In this document: one piece after another, positions 1 through 8,604 of the stretch
Layout: every line of letters starts with the position of its first letter
How positions within the stretch are numbered: position 1 is the first letter of the stretch
Assembly: GCA_023433705.1 (NCBI GenBank)
Contig: JAEYUC010000030.1
Coordinates: 16,316 to 80,315, forward strand
Length of the DNA: 64,000 bases
Direction: 5' to 3'
Source of the DNA: Pseudomonadota bacterium
Lineage (GTDB): Bacteria; Pseudomonadota; Gammaproteobacteria; Steroidobacterales; Steroidobacteraceae
Notes under the pieces: generated by a model
Databases searched by the model: none
What the model saw: the letters and a program-made list of their open reading frames with translations, nothing else
Told to the model about the DNA's origin: nothing
Translations under genes and position numbers: made by a program

Positions 1-154
1 GGTCCGCCCCGTAATTGCGCATCGCGTCGCCGACGCCGGGCGCCTCGATCTTGATCACCTCGGCGCCGAGCAGGCGCAGCAGATGCGAGGCATACGGGCC
101 CGCCATCACGTGGCTGAAATCGACGACCCGGATACCGGCCAGTGCACTGCTCAT
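1..154 (-). CDS. CaiB/BaiF-type CoA-transferase, N-terminal part only
   Basis: The first 51 codons are inside the window; the rest lies beyond base 1. The visible N-terminus has the start of a family III CoA-transferase: a short strand (GIRVVDFSHVMAGP) followed by a helix and the LLGAEVIKIE segment typical of CaiB, BaiF and formyl-CoA transferases. These enzymes move CoA from an acyl-CoA donor to a carboxylic acid in the cytoplasm. The ATG (complement of 152-154) overlaps the stop of the TRAP binding-protein gene as ATGA, so the gene is the next cistron of the minus-strand operon that also holds a double CoA-transferase and dehydratase subunits. The family is clear; the substrate is unknown. 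Confidence 0.85.
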   Translation of the reverse strand, partial: MSSALAGIRVVDFSHVMAGPYASHLLRLLGAEVIKIEAPGVGDAMRNYGAD

Positions 155-1200
155 TCGTGTTCTCCAGGGCATTCGACCACGCCGCCGTCCGCGCGCGCGA
201 CGACCTCGCGCGCGTAACGGAACAATTTCAGGCCGTCGAATCCGTAGCGGCTCGCGCGGCGCGCGTTGCGCTCGGCGACTTCGTTGTAGACCTCCAGGAA
301 GCGGCCGGTGTCCTCGTCGGAAAGAGCGTTGAAGGTCACGTCGTTTTCCCGTCCGGCGATTTCGCCGGCCACCTGCGCGCGCTGCAGCTGCTCGTCGAGC
401 GCGTGCTCCCATACGGCCACGCTCTCCTCGAGGATGCCGCGCTCCTCGTCGGTGAGTGTCTGCCAGCGGTGCAAGCCGATCGCGCGCGCGGCGTACGCGC
501 CGCGCGGCACGTGCATGGAGGTGAAGTAGCTCGAAACCTCGGCGAAGTGCAGCGAGCGCAGCGTGTCCGCCGGCGCGATGACGCCATCGAGCACTCCCTT
601 GGCGAGCGCGGAGTACACCGCGCCCATCGGCATGTCGACCGGATCGGCGCCGAAACGACGCAAGACGTCCAGCAACTCCGCGGGCGCGCGCAGCCGCAGT
701 CCCTGCAGGTCCTCGAGCGTGCGCACTGGTCGGTTGCGCGTGACGACTCCGGGCAGGTTGCCGCCCTGCACGGCGAGCACCACCATTCCCTCCATTTCGC
801 GCGCGAACTGCGGATCGGCGCGCTCGAGGCAACGATACAGCGCAACCTGTTGCGGAATCGTGGTCAGCCCGGCGTAGAAAGCCGCCTGCACGTGGATCAT
901 GTGCGCGCCGCCGCGCGCGTAGATAGGCGTGATGAGCCCGATGTCCACCACGCCGTGGCGGATCTCGGTCATCGAATGTTCCGACGACAACACGGATCCC
1001 GACCAGTACGGCTTGATTTGCATCCGCCCGCCCGAGCGCTCGGCGATCCACTCCATCCACGCGATGTCCGCGCGGCTGAACGGATGCGCCGGGCTGTACT
1101 GCGACGCGTAGGTGAGCACGGTCACGTCGGCGGGCGGCTGCTCGCGCGCACAACCGGCGGCGAGCAGGCAGAGCGTCAACCACACGCCGCGGAATTTCAT
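151..1200 (-). CDS. TRAP transporter substrate-binding protein (DctP family), probable lipoprotein
   Basis: 349 residues, the usual length for DctP-type periplasmic binding proteins. It recognises an organic acid and delivers it to the DctQ/DctM membrane pair encoded in the same operon at 5733-7510. Typical DctP features are a central segment with an Arg that would bind the substrate carboxylate (LQGLRLRAPA) followed by the MPMGAVYSALAKGVLDG stretch. The N-terminus is odd: a hydrophobic stretch ends in LLAAGC with Cys17 in lipobox position, so it may be lipid-anchored, while most TRAP binding proteins are soluble. The start overlaps the stop of the upstream dehydratase gene as ATGA. The substrate cannot be read from the sequence; a 2-hydroxy acid or related carboxylate is inferred from the neighbours. 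Confidence 0.9.
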   Translation of the reverse strand: MKFRGVWLTLCLLAAGCAREQPPADVTVLTYASQYSPAHPFSRADIAWMEWIAERSGGRMQIKPYWSGSVLSSEHSMTEIRHGVVDIGLITPIYARGGAHMIHVQAAFYAGLTTIPQQVALYRCLERADPQFAREMEGMVVLAVQGGNLPGVVTRNRPVRTLEDLQGLRLRAPAELLDVLRRFGADPVDMPMGAVYSALAKGVLDGVIAPADTLRSLHFAEVSSYFTSMHVPRGAYAARAIGLHRWQTLTDEERGILEESVAVWEHALDEQLQRAQVAGEIAGRENDVTFNALSDEDTGRFLEVYNEVAERNARRASRYGFDGLKLFRYAREVVARADGGVVECPGEHE

Positions 1201-2474
1201 ATGAGGCTCCTGGAGCGCAGGAACTCCGCGACGTGCTCGACCATGCGTTCGTGGTTCCATTCCTTGGCGTCCACCATGTCGGCGGACAGACGTAACACGG
1301 GCACGCCCGCGGCCTCGAGCGCGTGCTGCGTGAGCAGCGTGCCGGACTGCGAAATGCGGTTGTCCGGCGGCACCAGCACGACGGCCGCGTCGATGCCACA
1401 GCGTTGCGCCTCGTGCACCATCCAGCCGTTCATCCACGGCGGCAGGTGCAGCACCTCGTTCATGGAACACACGCGGCTCGCGAGCGCGTGCATCGGTTTG
1501 TCCTTGAGCGCGCGGATGTATTGCGGTCCGGCGAACGGCATGTACATCGACCAGACGAACACGGCGCCATAGCGGTCTTCGAGCGCGCTGTAGAAGCCGG
1601 GGTCGTGCCACAGGCCCGCGCCGATCCACATGAGCCGCACACGCTCGTTGCTGCTCGCGCCGATGCCCTGCGCGACGCGCTCGGCCACCTCGTCGCGGAA
1701 GCGGCGCGCATGCGCGATCGCCCAGGCCGAGCCGCGGTGCCACTGCGGGATCATCGTGTTCGGCATCTGGTCGGCGATCGAAACGGGGCAGGGTCGCGCC
1801 GAACCCACCAGGCGCGCGGCCTCGGCGATGTAGCCCTCCTGCTCGTTGACGCCTTCCATGAGCGCGCGGAACTTCTCTTCGTCGAAGCGGCGCCCGGTGC
1901 GTTTCTCGAGCAGCTCGATGAGCGCGCGCATCTCGTTGACCAGTAGTTCGATGCGGCGCGGCTCGTACAGCTCTTCCCAGTCCTCGTTCGAGCGCAGGAA
2001 CCATTCCGGATCCTTGTGCATCCAGCCGGGCGCCTCGAGCGGGAAGAACTCGCTGCCGAGCGCCTCGGCCCATTGGCCGAACACGTGGCGGATGCACTCG
2101 CAGGTGAGCCGCGCGACGAGCACGGTCGGCTTCGGCAGTCCGCCCCAGGGCGCGGTCGCCGGATCGTTGTCGAGCGTGCAGGCGAGGCCGAGCGAGCAGT
2201 AGCGGCAGCTGTTGCCGGGATATCCCAGCTTGTCGAGCACCGCGAAGTAACGCGGCGACAGTTGTTTGGCCGAGATGTAGGCCGACCACCACTGGTTGCT
2301 GATCAGCGGGATGTCGAGCGCGTGGAAGATCTCGTGCGGCGTGTCCGCCTGCGCGATCGCGAACGGCTCGCCGTTGTCGATCACGCGCCGGCGCAGGTCC
2401 GCGATGAATTGCCGCTGGTGCGCGGTCGCGTCGGCCGTGCAGGCGAGATCCTTGCGGCTGCGTTGTCCGCTCAC
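1197..2474 (-). CDS. 2-hydroxyacyl-CoA dehydratase / benzoyl-CoA reductase family subunit (HgdC/BcrC-like)
   Basis: 425 residues from a GTG start whose GTGA overlaps the stop of the double CoA-transferase. The protein fits the iron-sulfur subunit family that includes HgdB/HgdC, FldB/FldC and BcrB/BcrC. Visible signs are a Cys cluster (C90, C93, C99 in GNSCRYCSLGLAC), a later LTCECIRHVFGQW segment, a SRVCSMNEV segment and the C-terminal VPVLRLSADMVDAKEWN stretch. Known members use a [4Fe-4S] cluster to eliminate water from 2-hydroxyacyl-CoA by one-electron chemistry, after activation by an ATP-driven activase. No activase gene is visible here. The second subunit is probably encoded at 4633-5727. 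The family is well supported; the reaction is inferred. Confidence 0.85.
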   Translation of the reverse strand: MSGQRSRKDLACTADATAHQRQFIADLRRRVIDNGEPFAIAQADTPHEIFHALDIPLISNQWWSAYISAKQLSPRYFAVLDKLGYPGNSCRYCSLGLACTLDNDPATAPWGGLPKPTVLVARLTCECIRHVFGQWAEALGSEFFPLEAPGWMHKDPEWFLRSNEDWEELYEPRRIELLVNEMRALIELLEKRTGRRFDEEKFRALMEGVNEQEGYIAEAARLVGSARPCPVSIADQMPNTMIPQWHRGSAWAIAHARRFRDEVAERVAQGIGASSNERVRLMWIGAGLWHDPGFYSALEDRYGAVFVWSMYMPFAGPQYIRALKDKPMHALASRVCSMNEVLHLPPWMNGWMVHEAQRCGIDAAVVLVPPDNRISQSGTLLTQHALEAAGVPVLRLSADMVDAKEWNHERMVEHVAEFLRSRSLI

Positions 2475-4636
2475 TTGAAGACTCCCAGTTGTTCGAGCTC
2501 GGCCAGGCGCTCTTCCGACAGGCCGCAGATCTCGCGGGCGATGCGCTGGTTGTGCTCGCCCATGTTGGGCGCGCGGAACGGTGCGCCGCCCGCGCGCGAA
2601 AAATCGATCGGCGTGCGCATGTGGCCGAACTCGCCGAGCAGCGCGTGCCGCAGCGGGACCAGCGCACCGCGCGCGCGGATCTGCGGGTCGCGATCGAACA
2701 GGTCCGCCATGTCCTGCACGGCGCCCGCGGCGATGCCCATGTTCTGCAGATGTTCCGCGGCTTCGTCGTCGCGGCGCGTCGCGCACCAGGCGGACATCGC
2801 CGCCTCGCGCGTGGCCGCGTCGGCGGCGGCGAGTCGTTCGGAGCGCGCGAACGCCTGCCATTGTTCGGCGGTGTGGAACGTGACGGCGATCCAGCGGTCC
2901 GCGTCGCGGGTCCCATAGACGCCCTGGTGGAAGACGCGCGGATCGGAGTTCCCGGGACGCGAGGCCGACGCGCCCGGCAGGAACGCGTCGCGCATCTGCT
3001 GCACGCACAGTTCGTACATCGAGGCGTCGATGTGGCAGCCGCGCCGATGCGTGTCGCGATGCTCGAGCGCCGCGATCACGGCGGCGGCCATCGCGAAGGG
3101 CAGGATCACGTCGCCATAAGGCGCCGCGCTCGGGATCACGGGCGCGCGGTCGGGCCAGCCCGTGAGATAGGTGCGTCCGCTCAGCGCCGCGCCGGTGCCG
3201 TCGACGCCCCAGCTCTTCGCGAGCGGCCCGGTCTGTCCGTAGACGCTGCCGGACACCATGATCAGGCCGGGATTGCGTTCCGCGAGGCGCGGATAGTCGA
3301 GGCCTAACTTCTCGAGCGTGCCGGGCGAGAAGTTCTCGACCACGACGTCGGCCCATTCGATCAGCGGGTCGAGCAGCTCGCGGCTCGCGGGCTGCTTGAG
3401 ATCGAGCGACAGGCTGAGTTTCGAGGTGTTGAGATGCGCGAACCACGGCTTGTCGTCGAGATTGCCGGCGCGCGAGGCGCTCACCTGGACGTCGAGCCGC
3501 GACAGGCACGGACGCGTGCGCGATTCGAGCTTGACGATCTCCGCGCCGAGGTCGCCCAGGGTCTTGGTGGTGATGGAGCCGACCAGCGCCCAGGAAAAAT
3601 CGAGCACGCGCACGCCGGACAGTGGGCCGCGCGCCGCGACGTTCGGACGCGCGGCGGGCGCCGGCGCCGTTCGTGGCGCGGCAATGACCTCGAGGAAGCG
3701 GCCCGGTTCGCGGCCCGCAGGCGTGTCGCGCCAGAAGCCGCGTGCTTCGAGGTGCGGGTCCGCGAGCACGTCGGCCGGCGTGGCGACGACCGTCGCGTTG
3801 ATGCCGCGCCGTCGGCCTTCATCGGCGATCTCGGCGCAGGTGCGGGTCTTGAAGAATGCTTCGATGGCCGATTCCCAGCGCGCGCGCGTCGCCGGATCGA
3901 GCGTCGAACGGTTGTACGTTTCCCAGTTCACCCCCGCGAGCGGATTGTCGACGCCGCATGCGTCCATCCAGTCGCTGAGACCCTGGTTCGCGGGCGCGCC
4001 GAACCGTCCCGTCATGAGTGAGTGGAAGCAGAACCCGTCCGCGAGCGCCCAGATGCAGCGCACCGTCGCGCGGCCGTAGTTGAGCGCGCCACCGGCGCGG
4101 CCCAGCAGGCGGCGGTCGAATTGCCAGACCAGCGCGCCGTTCACGTTCCGCGAAAACGCGACTTCCTGCGTCGAGACGTCGACGTGCTGGCCGAGCCCGC
4201 TGCGCCGGCGCTCGGCCAGCGCGGCGAGCGCGCCGACCGCGGCGACCATGTCCGCGTGGAATTCGCAGGCATCGAGCGCCTCCTTGACCGGCGGACGATC
4301 GAGATCGCCGACCAGGCGCAGGGTGCCGCCGGTCGCCGACGCAACGAGCTCCGAACCGCGCCAGTGCCGGCGCGGGCCCGAACTACCGAACGTGCTGACG
4401 GAAACGTGGACGAGACGCGGATTCGCCGCTTCGATCTGCGCGCGCGAGAGCCCGGCTTCCTCCATGCGCGCGAGCCCGAGATTCTCGATGAGCAGGTCCG
4501 CGCCGGCGAGATCCGCCGCGCGCGGCGCCGTGACGCAGCGGGTGACGTCCGCGCCGAGATCGCGCAGGAAACGCGCGAGCGGACTGTCGTATGACTGGCC
4601 CCACGCGAGGACGCGGAAGTTTTCCAGCAGCTTCAT
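2471..4636 (-). CDS. Tandem (two-domain) CaiB/BaiF-type CoA-transferase
   Basis: 721 residues, about twice the usual 350-400 of family III CoA-transferases, because two copies of the fold are joined. Copy one spans about 1-330 with GQHVDVSTQEV; copy two starts near 338 with LSGVRVLDFSWALVG and contains GCHIDASMYELC. D153 and D537 align by motif with the catalytic Asp that forms the acyl anhydride, so both halves could be active. A Pro/Ala-rich linker near 320-336 separates them. The gene lies between the two dehydratase subunits with ATGA and GTGA overlaps, so it probably loads CoA onto the imported acid before dehydration. Fused forms exist in this family; the substrate here is unknown. Confidence 0.88.
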   Translation of the reverse strand: MKLLENFRVLAWGQSYDSPLARFLRDLGADVTRCVTAPRAADLAGADLLIENLGLARMEEAGLSRAQIEAANPRLVHVSVSTFGSSGPRRHWRGSELVASATGGTLRLVGDLDRPPVKEALDACEFHADMVAAVGALAALAERRRSGLGQHVDVSTQEVAFSRNVNGALVWQFDRRLLGRAGGALNYGRATVRCIWALADGFCFHSLMTGRFGAPANQGLSDWMDACGVDNPLAGVNWETYNRSTLDPATRARWESAIEAFFKTRTCAEIADEGRRRGINATVVATPADVLADPHLEARGFWRDTPAGREPGRFLEVIAAPRTAPAPAARPNVAARGPLSGVRVLDFSWALVGSITTKTLGDLGAEIVKLESRTRPCLSRLDVQVSASRAGNLDDKPWFAHLNTSKLSLSLDLKQPASRELLDPLIEWADVVVENFSPGTLEKLGLDYPRLAERNPGLIMVSGSVYGQTGPLAKSWGVDGTGAALSGRTYLTGWPDRAPVIPSAAPYGDVILPFAMAAAVIAALEHRDTHRRGCHIDASMYELCVQQMRDAFLPGASASRPGNSDPRVFHQGVYGTRDADRWIAVTFHTAEQWQAFARSERLAAADAATREAAMSAWCATRRDDEAAEHLQNMGIAAGAVQDMADLFDRDPQIRARGALVPLRHALLGEFGHMRTPIDFSRAGGAPFRAPNMGEHNQRIAREICGLSEERLAELEQLGVFK

Positions 4637-5727
4637 GAGGACTTCTCGAGTTCGCGCAAGAAATGCATGACCTGTGTCACCGTCGCGGCCGAGATCGTGG
4701 GCGGCTGGCGGGCGAGCAGCAGCGCCGGCACGCCGGCCTCGCGCAGCGCTTGCATCTGGCGCGCGATCTCCCAGGGCAGAGCTTCGTCCTGTTCGCTGAG
4801 CCAGACGATCACGGCGTCGGCGCGCTGATCGAGCGCGTTGTCGGCCAGCCAGCGCGGGTTCCGGCGCATCGCGAGCGCGGGCGATTCCCGCCGCCGGGAT
4901 TCTTCGGCGATCGCCGCGAGCGGTTCGCGTTCGGCGCGCTCCGCCGCGACCGATGTCTCGGTGAGTTCGAGCACGACGGATGCGCCGCAGGCTTCGACGG
5001 CCAGGTGGAGCTGGTCGTCGGGCGGCGGATCGCCGGCGAGCACCACACGCTTCGGCAGGTGCAGTAGCGAGGCCTGCGCGAGCCACTGCCGCGCGCCTTC
5101 GTCGAAGGATTCGCGCCAGTCGCAGCCCGCGGCGAAATCGAACGACCACGCGTCGCTGCCGCGCAGCGGCGCCGGCAGCTGGCGCTGGGTCTTCACGGCC
5201 GCGACGAGCTCCGCGCGCCGCCGCACGCGGCCGATCGCCGCCTCGAGTCTTTCAGGCGCGCTGCCGAGTTGCGTCGCGAGCAATCGCGTGGAGTCGAGCG
5301 TGTGTTCGCAGCTCACCGCGCGGTCGAGGCCCGCGATGTCGTAGAGCAGGGGTCGCGGGCCCGCGCAAACACCGCGGCGCTGCAGCTCGCAGACGTAGTA
5401 ATAGAGCCGCTGCGAGCTGTCGTCGCCGCGCGAGAAGATCACCGCGTCGAGATGGTCGAGCGTCTTGTTCAGCCACTGCTCCGCGATCGAACGCAGCGCG
5501 GGCGAAAACGACGACTCCACGAACCGGTCCGCGCCGGGTGTCGGTGCGTCCGCGATTCCGCGCAGCCGCACCGGCAGCGCATTCGCCGCGAGGATCAGCG
5601 CCACCGGCATGTTGCCGCCGACATAGCCGACGACACGCCGGCCGCTCGCGGCCGCATCGCGCGCCACGCGTTGCGGATCGCGCCGCAGGCCAACTAACGA
5701 GTTCGCGAAACCGTCGGCGGTGTTCAT
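4633..5727 (-). CDS. Second 2-hydroxyacyl-CoA dehydratase-type subunit (HgdB/FldB-like)
   Basis: 364 residues. The N-terminal half has the VVGYVGGNMPVALILAANALPVRL strand-helix that matches the opening of HgdB/BcrB subunits (family: a place where the ligand enters the fold). Later come a FSRGDDSSQRLYYYVCELQRRG segment and a C-terminal domain ending in a helical VTQVMHFLRELEKSS. Cys113, Cys121 and Cys140 are present, but the C-X2-C pair of the partner at 1197-2474 is not. This asymmetry, with one subunit richer in cluster ligands, is compatible with a heterodimer. The start ATG is 5 bases after the TRAP permease stop; its stop overlaps the fused CoA-transferase start. It is more divergent than its partner, so the family call is less certain. 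Confidence 0.7.
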   Translation of the reverse strand: MNTADGFANSLVGLRRDPQRVARDAAASGRRVVGYVGGNMPVALILAANALPVRLRGIADAPTPGADRFVESSFSPALRSIAEQWLNKTLDHLDAVIFSRGDDSSQRLYYYVCELQRRGVCAGPRPLLYDIAGLDRAVSCEHTLDSTRLLATQLGSAPERLEAAIGRVRRRAELVAAVKTQRQLPAPLRGSDAWSFDFAAGCDWRESFDEGARQWLAQASLLHLPKRVVLAGDPPPDDQLHLAVEACGASVVLELTETSVAAERAEREPLAAIAEESRRRESPALAMRRNPRWLADNALDQRADAVIVWLSEQDEALPWEIARQMQALREAGVPALLLARQPPTISAATVTQVMHFLRELEKSS

Positions 5728-5732
5728 CGGAT

Positions 5733-7022
5733 TCACTTCAGCCACATGGGCAGCGCGAGCGCCATGCCGGGAATCGCGATCAGCATCGCGAGGTGCACGA
5801 AGTCGGCCGCGAGAAACGGCAACACGCCCTTGAACACGCGGCCGATCGAGATGTCCGGTGCGATGCTGTGCATGACGTACAGGTTGATGCCGATCGGCGG
5901 ATGCACGAAGCCGATCTCCATCGTGCGCACGAAGAAGATGCCGAACCAGATCGGCGAGATGCCGAGCGCGGTCGTGATCGGCAGCAGGATCGGCGCGGTC
6001 AGCAGCATGAGCGCGAGGCCGTCGAGCACCGAGCCCAGCAACAGCAGCAGGACGGCGATCGCGATGACGGTCATCGTGGGCCCGCTGTTCATGCCATACA
6101 CGAGAGCGGCGATCTGCTCGGCGAGGCCGGTGAAACTCATGAAGGCCGCGAAGATCAGCGCGCCGATGATGACCACGTACAACATGCCGCTGGTCCGGAG
6201 CGTGAGTGCGAGCGCCTCGCAGAACGTGCTCCAGGTCAGACGCTTGCGCACCGCGCACAGGATCAGCGACAGCGAGGCGCCGATCGACGCAGCCTCGGTG
6301 GGCGTGAACCAGCCCACCGCGATGCCGATGAGCACGATCGCCACCATCGTCACGAGGTCGAGCACGCGCAGGATGGCCGCGCCGCGGTCGCGCCACGATA
6401 CGCGCTCCGAGGGCGGCGCGATGGCGGGACGGATCCGGCACAGCAGCACGATCACCGTCATGTACAGCAGCGCCTGCGTGATCACGGGAATGATCGCCGC
6501 GGTGAACAACGTGCCGATGGATTGTTCGGCGATGATGCCGAACACGATGAGGGCGCCGGACGGTGGCGTGAGCGATCCGAGTGTGCCGCCCGCGGCCACG
6601 GAGCCCGCGGCGAAGGCGGACGAGTATCCGCGCCGCCGCATCTCGGGCAGGCCGATTTGTCCCATCGTCGCGGCGGTCGCGAGGCTCGAGCCGCTCACGG
6701 CGCCGAACCCGGCGCATCCGGCGATGGTCGCGAGCGCCATGCCACCGCGCCGGTGTCCGACCATGCTGGCCGCCGCGCTGAAGAAATCGCGGCTCGCGCC
6801 CGCGGCGAAACAGAAGTTGGCCATCAGCAGGAACAGCGGCAACACGCCGAGCTCCACGCGTGTCACCGTTTCGAAGAAGACGACGCTGCTCTTGATCAGC
6901 GCGGGCTCGGGGCCGACCAGGATGACCAGGCCGACGAGACCCACGACGCCCATCGCGACGCCGATCGGCACCCCGAGCGCGAGCAGTGCCAGCAGCGCGC
7001 CGACGCCGATTGCGCCGCTCAC
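5733..7022 (-). CDS. dctM: TRAP transporter large permease subunit (DctM family)
   Basis: 429 residues, almost entirely hydrophobic, with about a dozen predicted membrane spans; this is normal for DctM. It is the ion-coupled transport channel of the TRAP system and works with the small subunit (7019-7510) and the binding protein (151-1200). Family signatures visible are GCAGFGAVSGSSLATAATMG in the first half, GSLTPPSGALIVFGII and GWFTPTEAASIGA in the middle, and FFVRTMEIGFVHPPIGINLYV near the end. I chose the GTG at 7022 because GTGA overlaps the stop of dctQ; upstream in-frame sequence belongs to dctQ in another frame. Substrate specificity is set by the binding protein. Confidence 0.93.
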   Translation of the reverse strand: MSGAIGVGALLALLALGVPIGVAMGVVGLVGLVILVGPEPALIKSSVVFFETVTRVELGVLPLFLLMANFCFAAGASRDFFSAAASMVGHRRGGMALATIAGCAGFGAVSGSSLATAATMGQIGLPEMRRRGYSSAFAAGSVAAGGTLGSLTPPSGALIVFGIIAEQSIGTLFTAAIIPVITQALLYMTVIVLLCRIRPAIAPPSERVSWRDRGAAILRVLDLVTMVAIVLIGIAVGWFTPTEAASIGASLSLILCAVRKRLTWSTFCEALALTLRTSGMLYVVIIGALIFAAFMSFTGLAEQIAALVYGMNSGPTMTVIAIAVLLLLLGSVLDGLALMLLTAPILLPITTALGISPIWFGIFFVRTMEIGFVHPPIGINLYVMHSIAPDISIGRVFKGVLPFLAADFVHLAMLIAIPGMALALPMWLK

Positions 7023-7510
7023 TTCGCGTTCTCCGACGGAACCTGTTTCGGCTGGAAAGCGAGGCGCAGGAACGTAACCGTGAGCGCGGCCCCGGTGAGT
7101 GCGACCATGATGCGCAGCGGGCGGAAGGGCAGGCTCAGCACCTCGGATTTCTCGAACGTGTCCCAGTACTCGATCGCGAGCCAGGTGCCGCCCGCGCACG
7201 TGGCCGCGAAAAACAGTGCCGAGAGCACGGAGGCGGCGCGGGCTAACTTCTCGCGCGCCCCCGTGGGGAACCGCTCGGTGACCATGTGTACGGCCGCGTG
7301 CGCGCCGCGCTGCGTCGCGATCAGCATCGCGGCGCAGGCCGCGGGCACGATCGCGGCCTGTACGAGTTCGATGGCGCCCATGACGGGGACGCCGATGTGA
7401 CGCCCGATCACGGCCATGGCTTCGACCACCATCATGCCGAGCAGTCCGGCGGAGCCCACGTAGAACAGCAGTCCGCGCCGCGTTCCGTTCTGCGTGTTCA
7501 CTGTATCCAT
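7019..7510 (-). CDS. dctQ: TRAP transporter small permease subunit (DctQ family)
   Basis: 163 residues with four hydrophobic spans (about 14-33, 43-65, 88-108, 130-150), the normal size and topology of DctQ. The first loop carries the EAMAVIGRHIGVPVMGAIELVQ segment that resembles the family stretch after span one. It is the membrane scaffold partner of DctM and is needed for uptake of the acid captured by the DctP protein. The ATG at 7510 lies inside the end of the CapA-like gene (13-base overlap); a GTG four codons further in is possible. The three TRAP genes are not contiguous, since the dehydratase and CoA-transferase genes sit between dctM and dctP. Confidence 0.88.
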   Translation of the reverse strand: MDTVNTQNGTRRGLLFYVGSAGLLGMMVVEAMAVIGRHIGVPVMGAIELVQAAIVPAACAAMLIATQRGAHAAVHMVTERFPTGAREKLARAASVLSALFFAATCAGGTWLAIEYWDTFEKSEVLSLPFRPLRIMVALTGAALTVTFLRLAFQPKQVPSENAK

Positions 7511-8604
7511 GCGCGGCCTTCCCGGTATTCGAGTGAGATCGGTGCGAGGCCCGCGGCCTCGGAGATTTTCTGCACGTACCGCATGACGCGCGGCGCTTCG
7601 GATTCCGCGCAAACGCGCGGCCGGCCCGGCGGATCGACGTGCAGCGAAATGAAGCCGAAGGCGTGCGAGCCGTCGGCGCGCAGTCGCACGCAGCCGAGCA
7701 TGGCGTTGACGGCTTCCGGATGGAATGGCGCGAGGTAGTAAGAGGGATCCGGAGTGAAGCCGAAGATCTCGCGGCGGCGGCGAGCCCATTCGGCGCGTGC
7801 CGGATCGTCGGTGTCCGGACTCAATGCGCGCGTGACGACGCAGCCGTTGCCGAGGCCGTGAAAGATCGGCTTGCCGCGGTGGATCTCGATGCCGCGCACG
7901 ATGTGCGCGTGATGGCCGATCACCACGTCGGCGCCGGCATCGATGGCCGCGTGCGCGACGGCGCGCTCGTAGGGCGCGAGCACCGCGGGCGTGTGCACGA
8001 TGCCCTTGTGCAGGGCCACGACGACGAATCGCGCGGTGTCGCGCGCCGCGCGGATGTCCGCGGCCATGTCCGCGAGCGAATCCTCGTCCGGTGTGGAGAG
8101 CGGCGCGCGCGGATTGATCGTGGATCCGTCGGCGGTGTCGACGCGCACGTAAGCGCAACCGGCGCGGGTGGGTGTCGCCCAGGCATCCTCGGGTCCCACG
8201 CAGTTGTAGCTGAGCACGGCGATGGGTGTGCCGGCGCCGTCGATGAAGCAGGGACGTCGCGCGGCGGCGATATCCGCGCCGGCGCCGCAGGACGCGACGC
8301 CCGCCGCATCGAGCGCGGCGACGGTATCCGCGATGCCTTCGGCGCCGCAGTCGGCGATGTGGTTGCCCGCGAGCGTGACCGCGCGGAATCCGGCGCGGCG
8401 CAGAGCGGGCACGTGATCGGGATCGGCGCCGGGCGCGGCGATGTCGCTGCGCAGGCGCGCCGCCGCGCGGGTATGCGGCACCTCGACGTGTCCGATCGCG
8501 ACGTTCGCGGCGCGCAAGGCGGGGGCGATCCCGTCCAGCCAGTGATCAGGCTGCGGTACGTCGAGAATCAGATCGCCGGAGAAGACCAGGTCGACGTCGC
8601 TCAT
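7498..8604 (-). CDS. CapA-family (PGA_cap) metallophosphoesterase-like protein
   Basis: 368 residues. It carries the calcineurin-like core of the CapA/PgsA family: FSGDLILD near the start, TLAGNHIADCG around residues 75-85, and IGHHAHIVRGIEI with the GHxH metal ligands near the middle. Named members act in poly-gamma-glutamate capsule synthesis and are usually membrane-anchored, but this one has no signal peptide or membrane span, so it is probably cytoplasmic. It is the first gene of the operon with the CoA-transferases, dehydratase subunits and TRAP transporter. CapA-like soluble proteins in catabolic operons may be hydrolases of a pathway intermediate; that is inference. Confidence 0.8.
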   Translation of the reverse strand: MSDVDLVFSGDLILDVPQPDHWLDGIAPALRAANVAIGHVEVPHTRAAARLRSDIAAPGADPDHVPALRRAGFRAVTLAGNHIADCGAEGIADTVAALDAAGVASCGAGADIAAARRPCFIDGAGTPIAVLSYNCVGPEDAWATPTRAGCAYVRVDTADGSTINPRAPLSTPDEDSLADMAADIRAARDTARFVVVALHKGIVHTPAVLAPYERAVAHAAIDAGADVVIGHHAHIVRGIEIHRGKPIFHGLGNGCVVTRALSPDTDDPARAEWARRRREIFGFTPDPSYYLAPFHPEAVNAMLGCVRLRADGSHAFGFISLHVDPPGRPRVCAESEAPRVMRYVQKISEAAGLAPISLEYREGRAWIQ

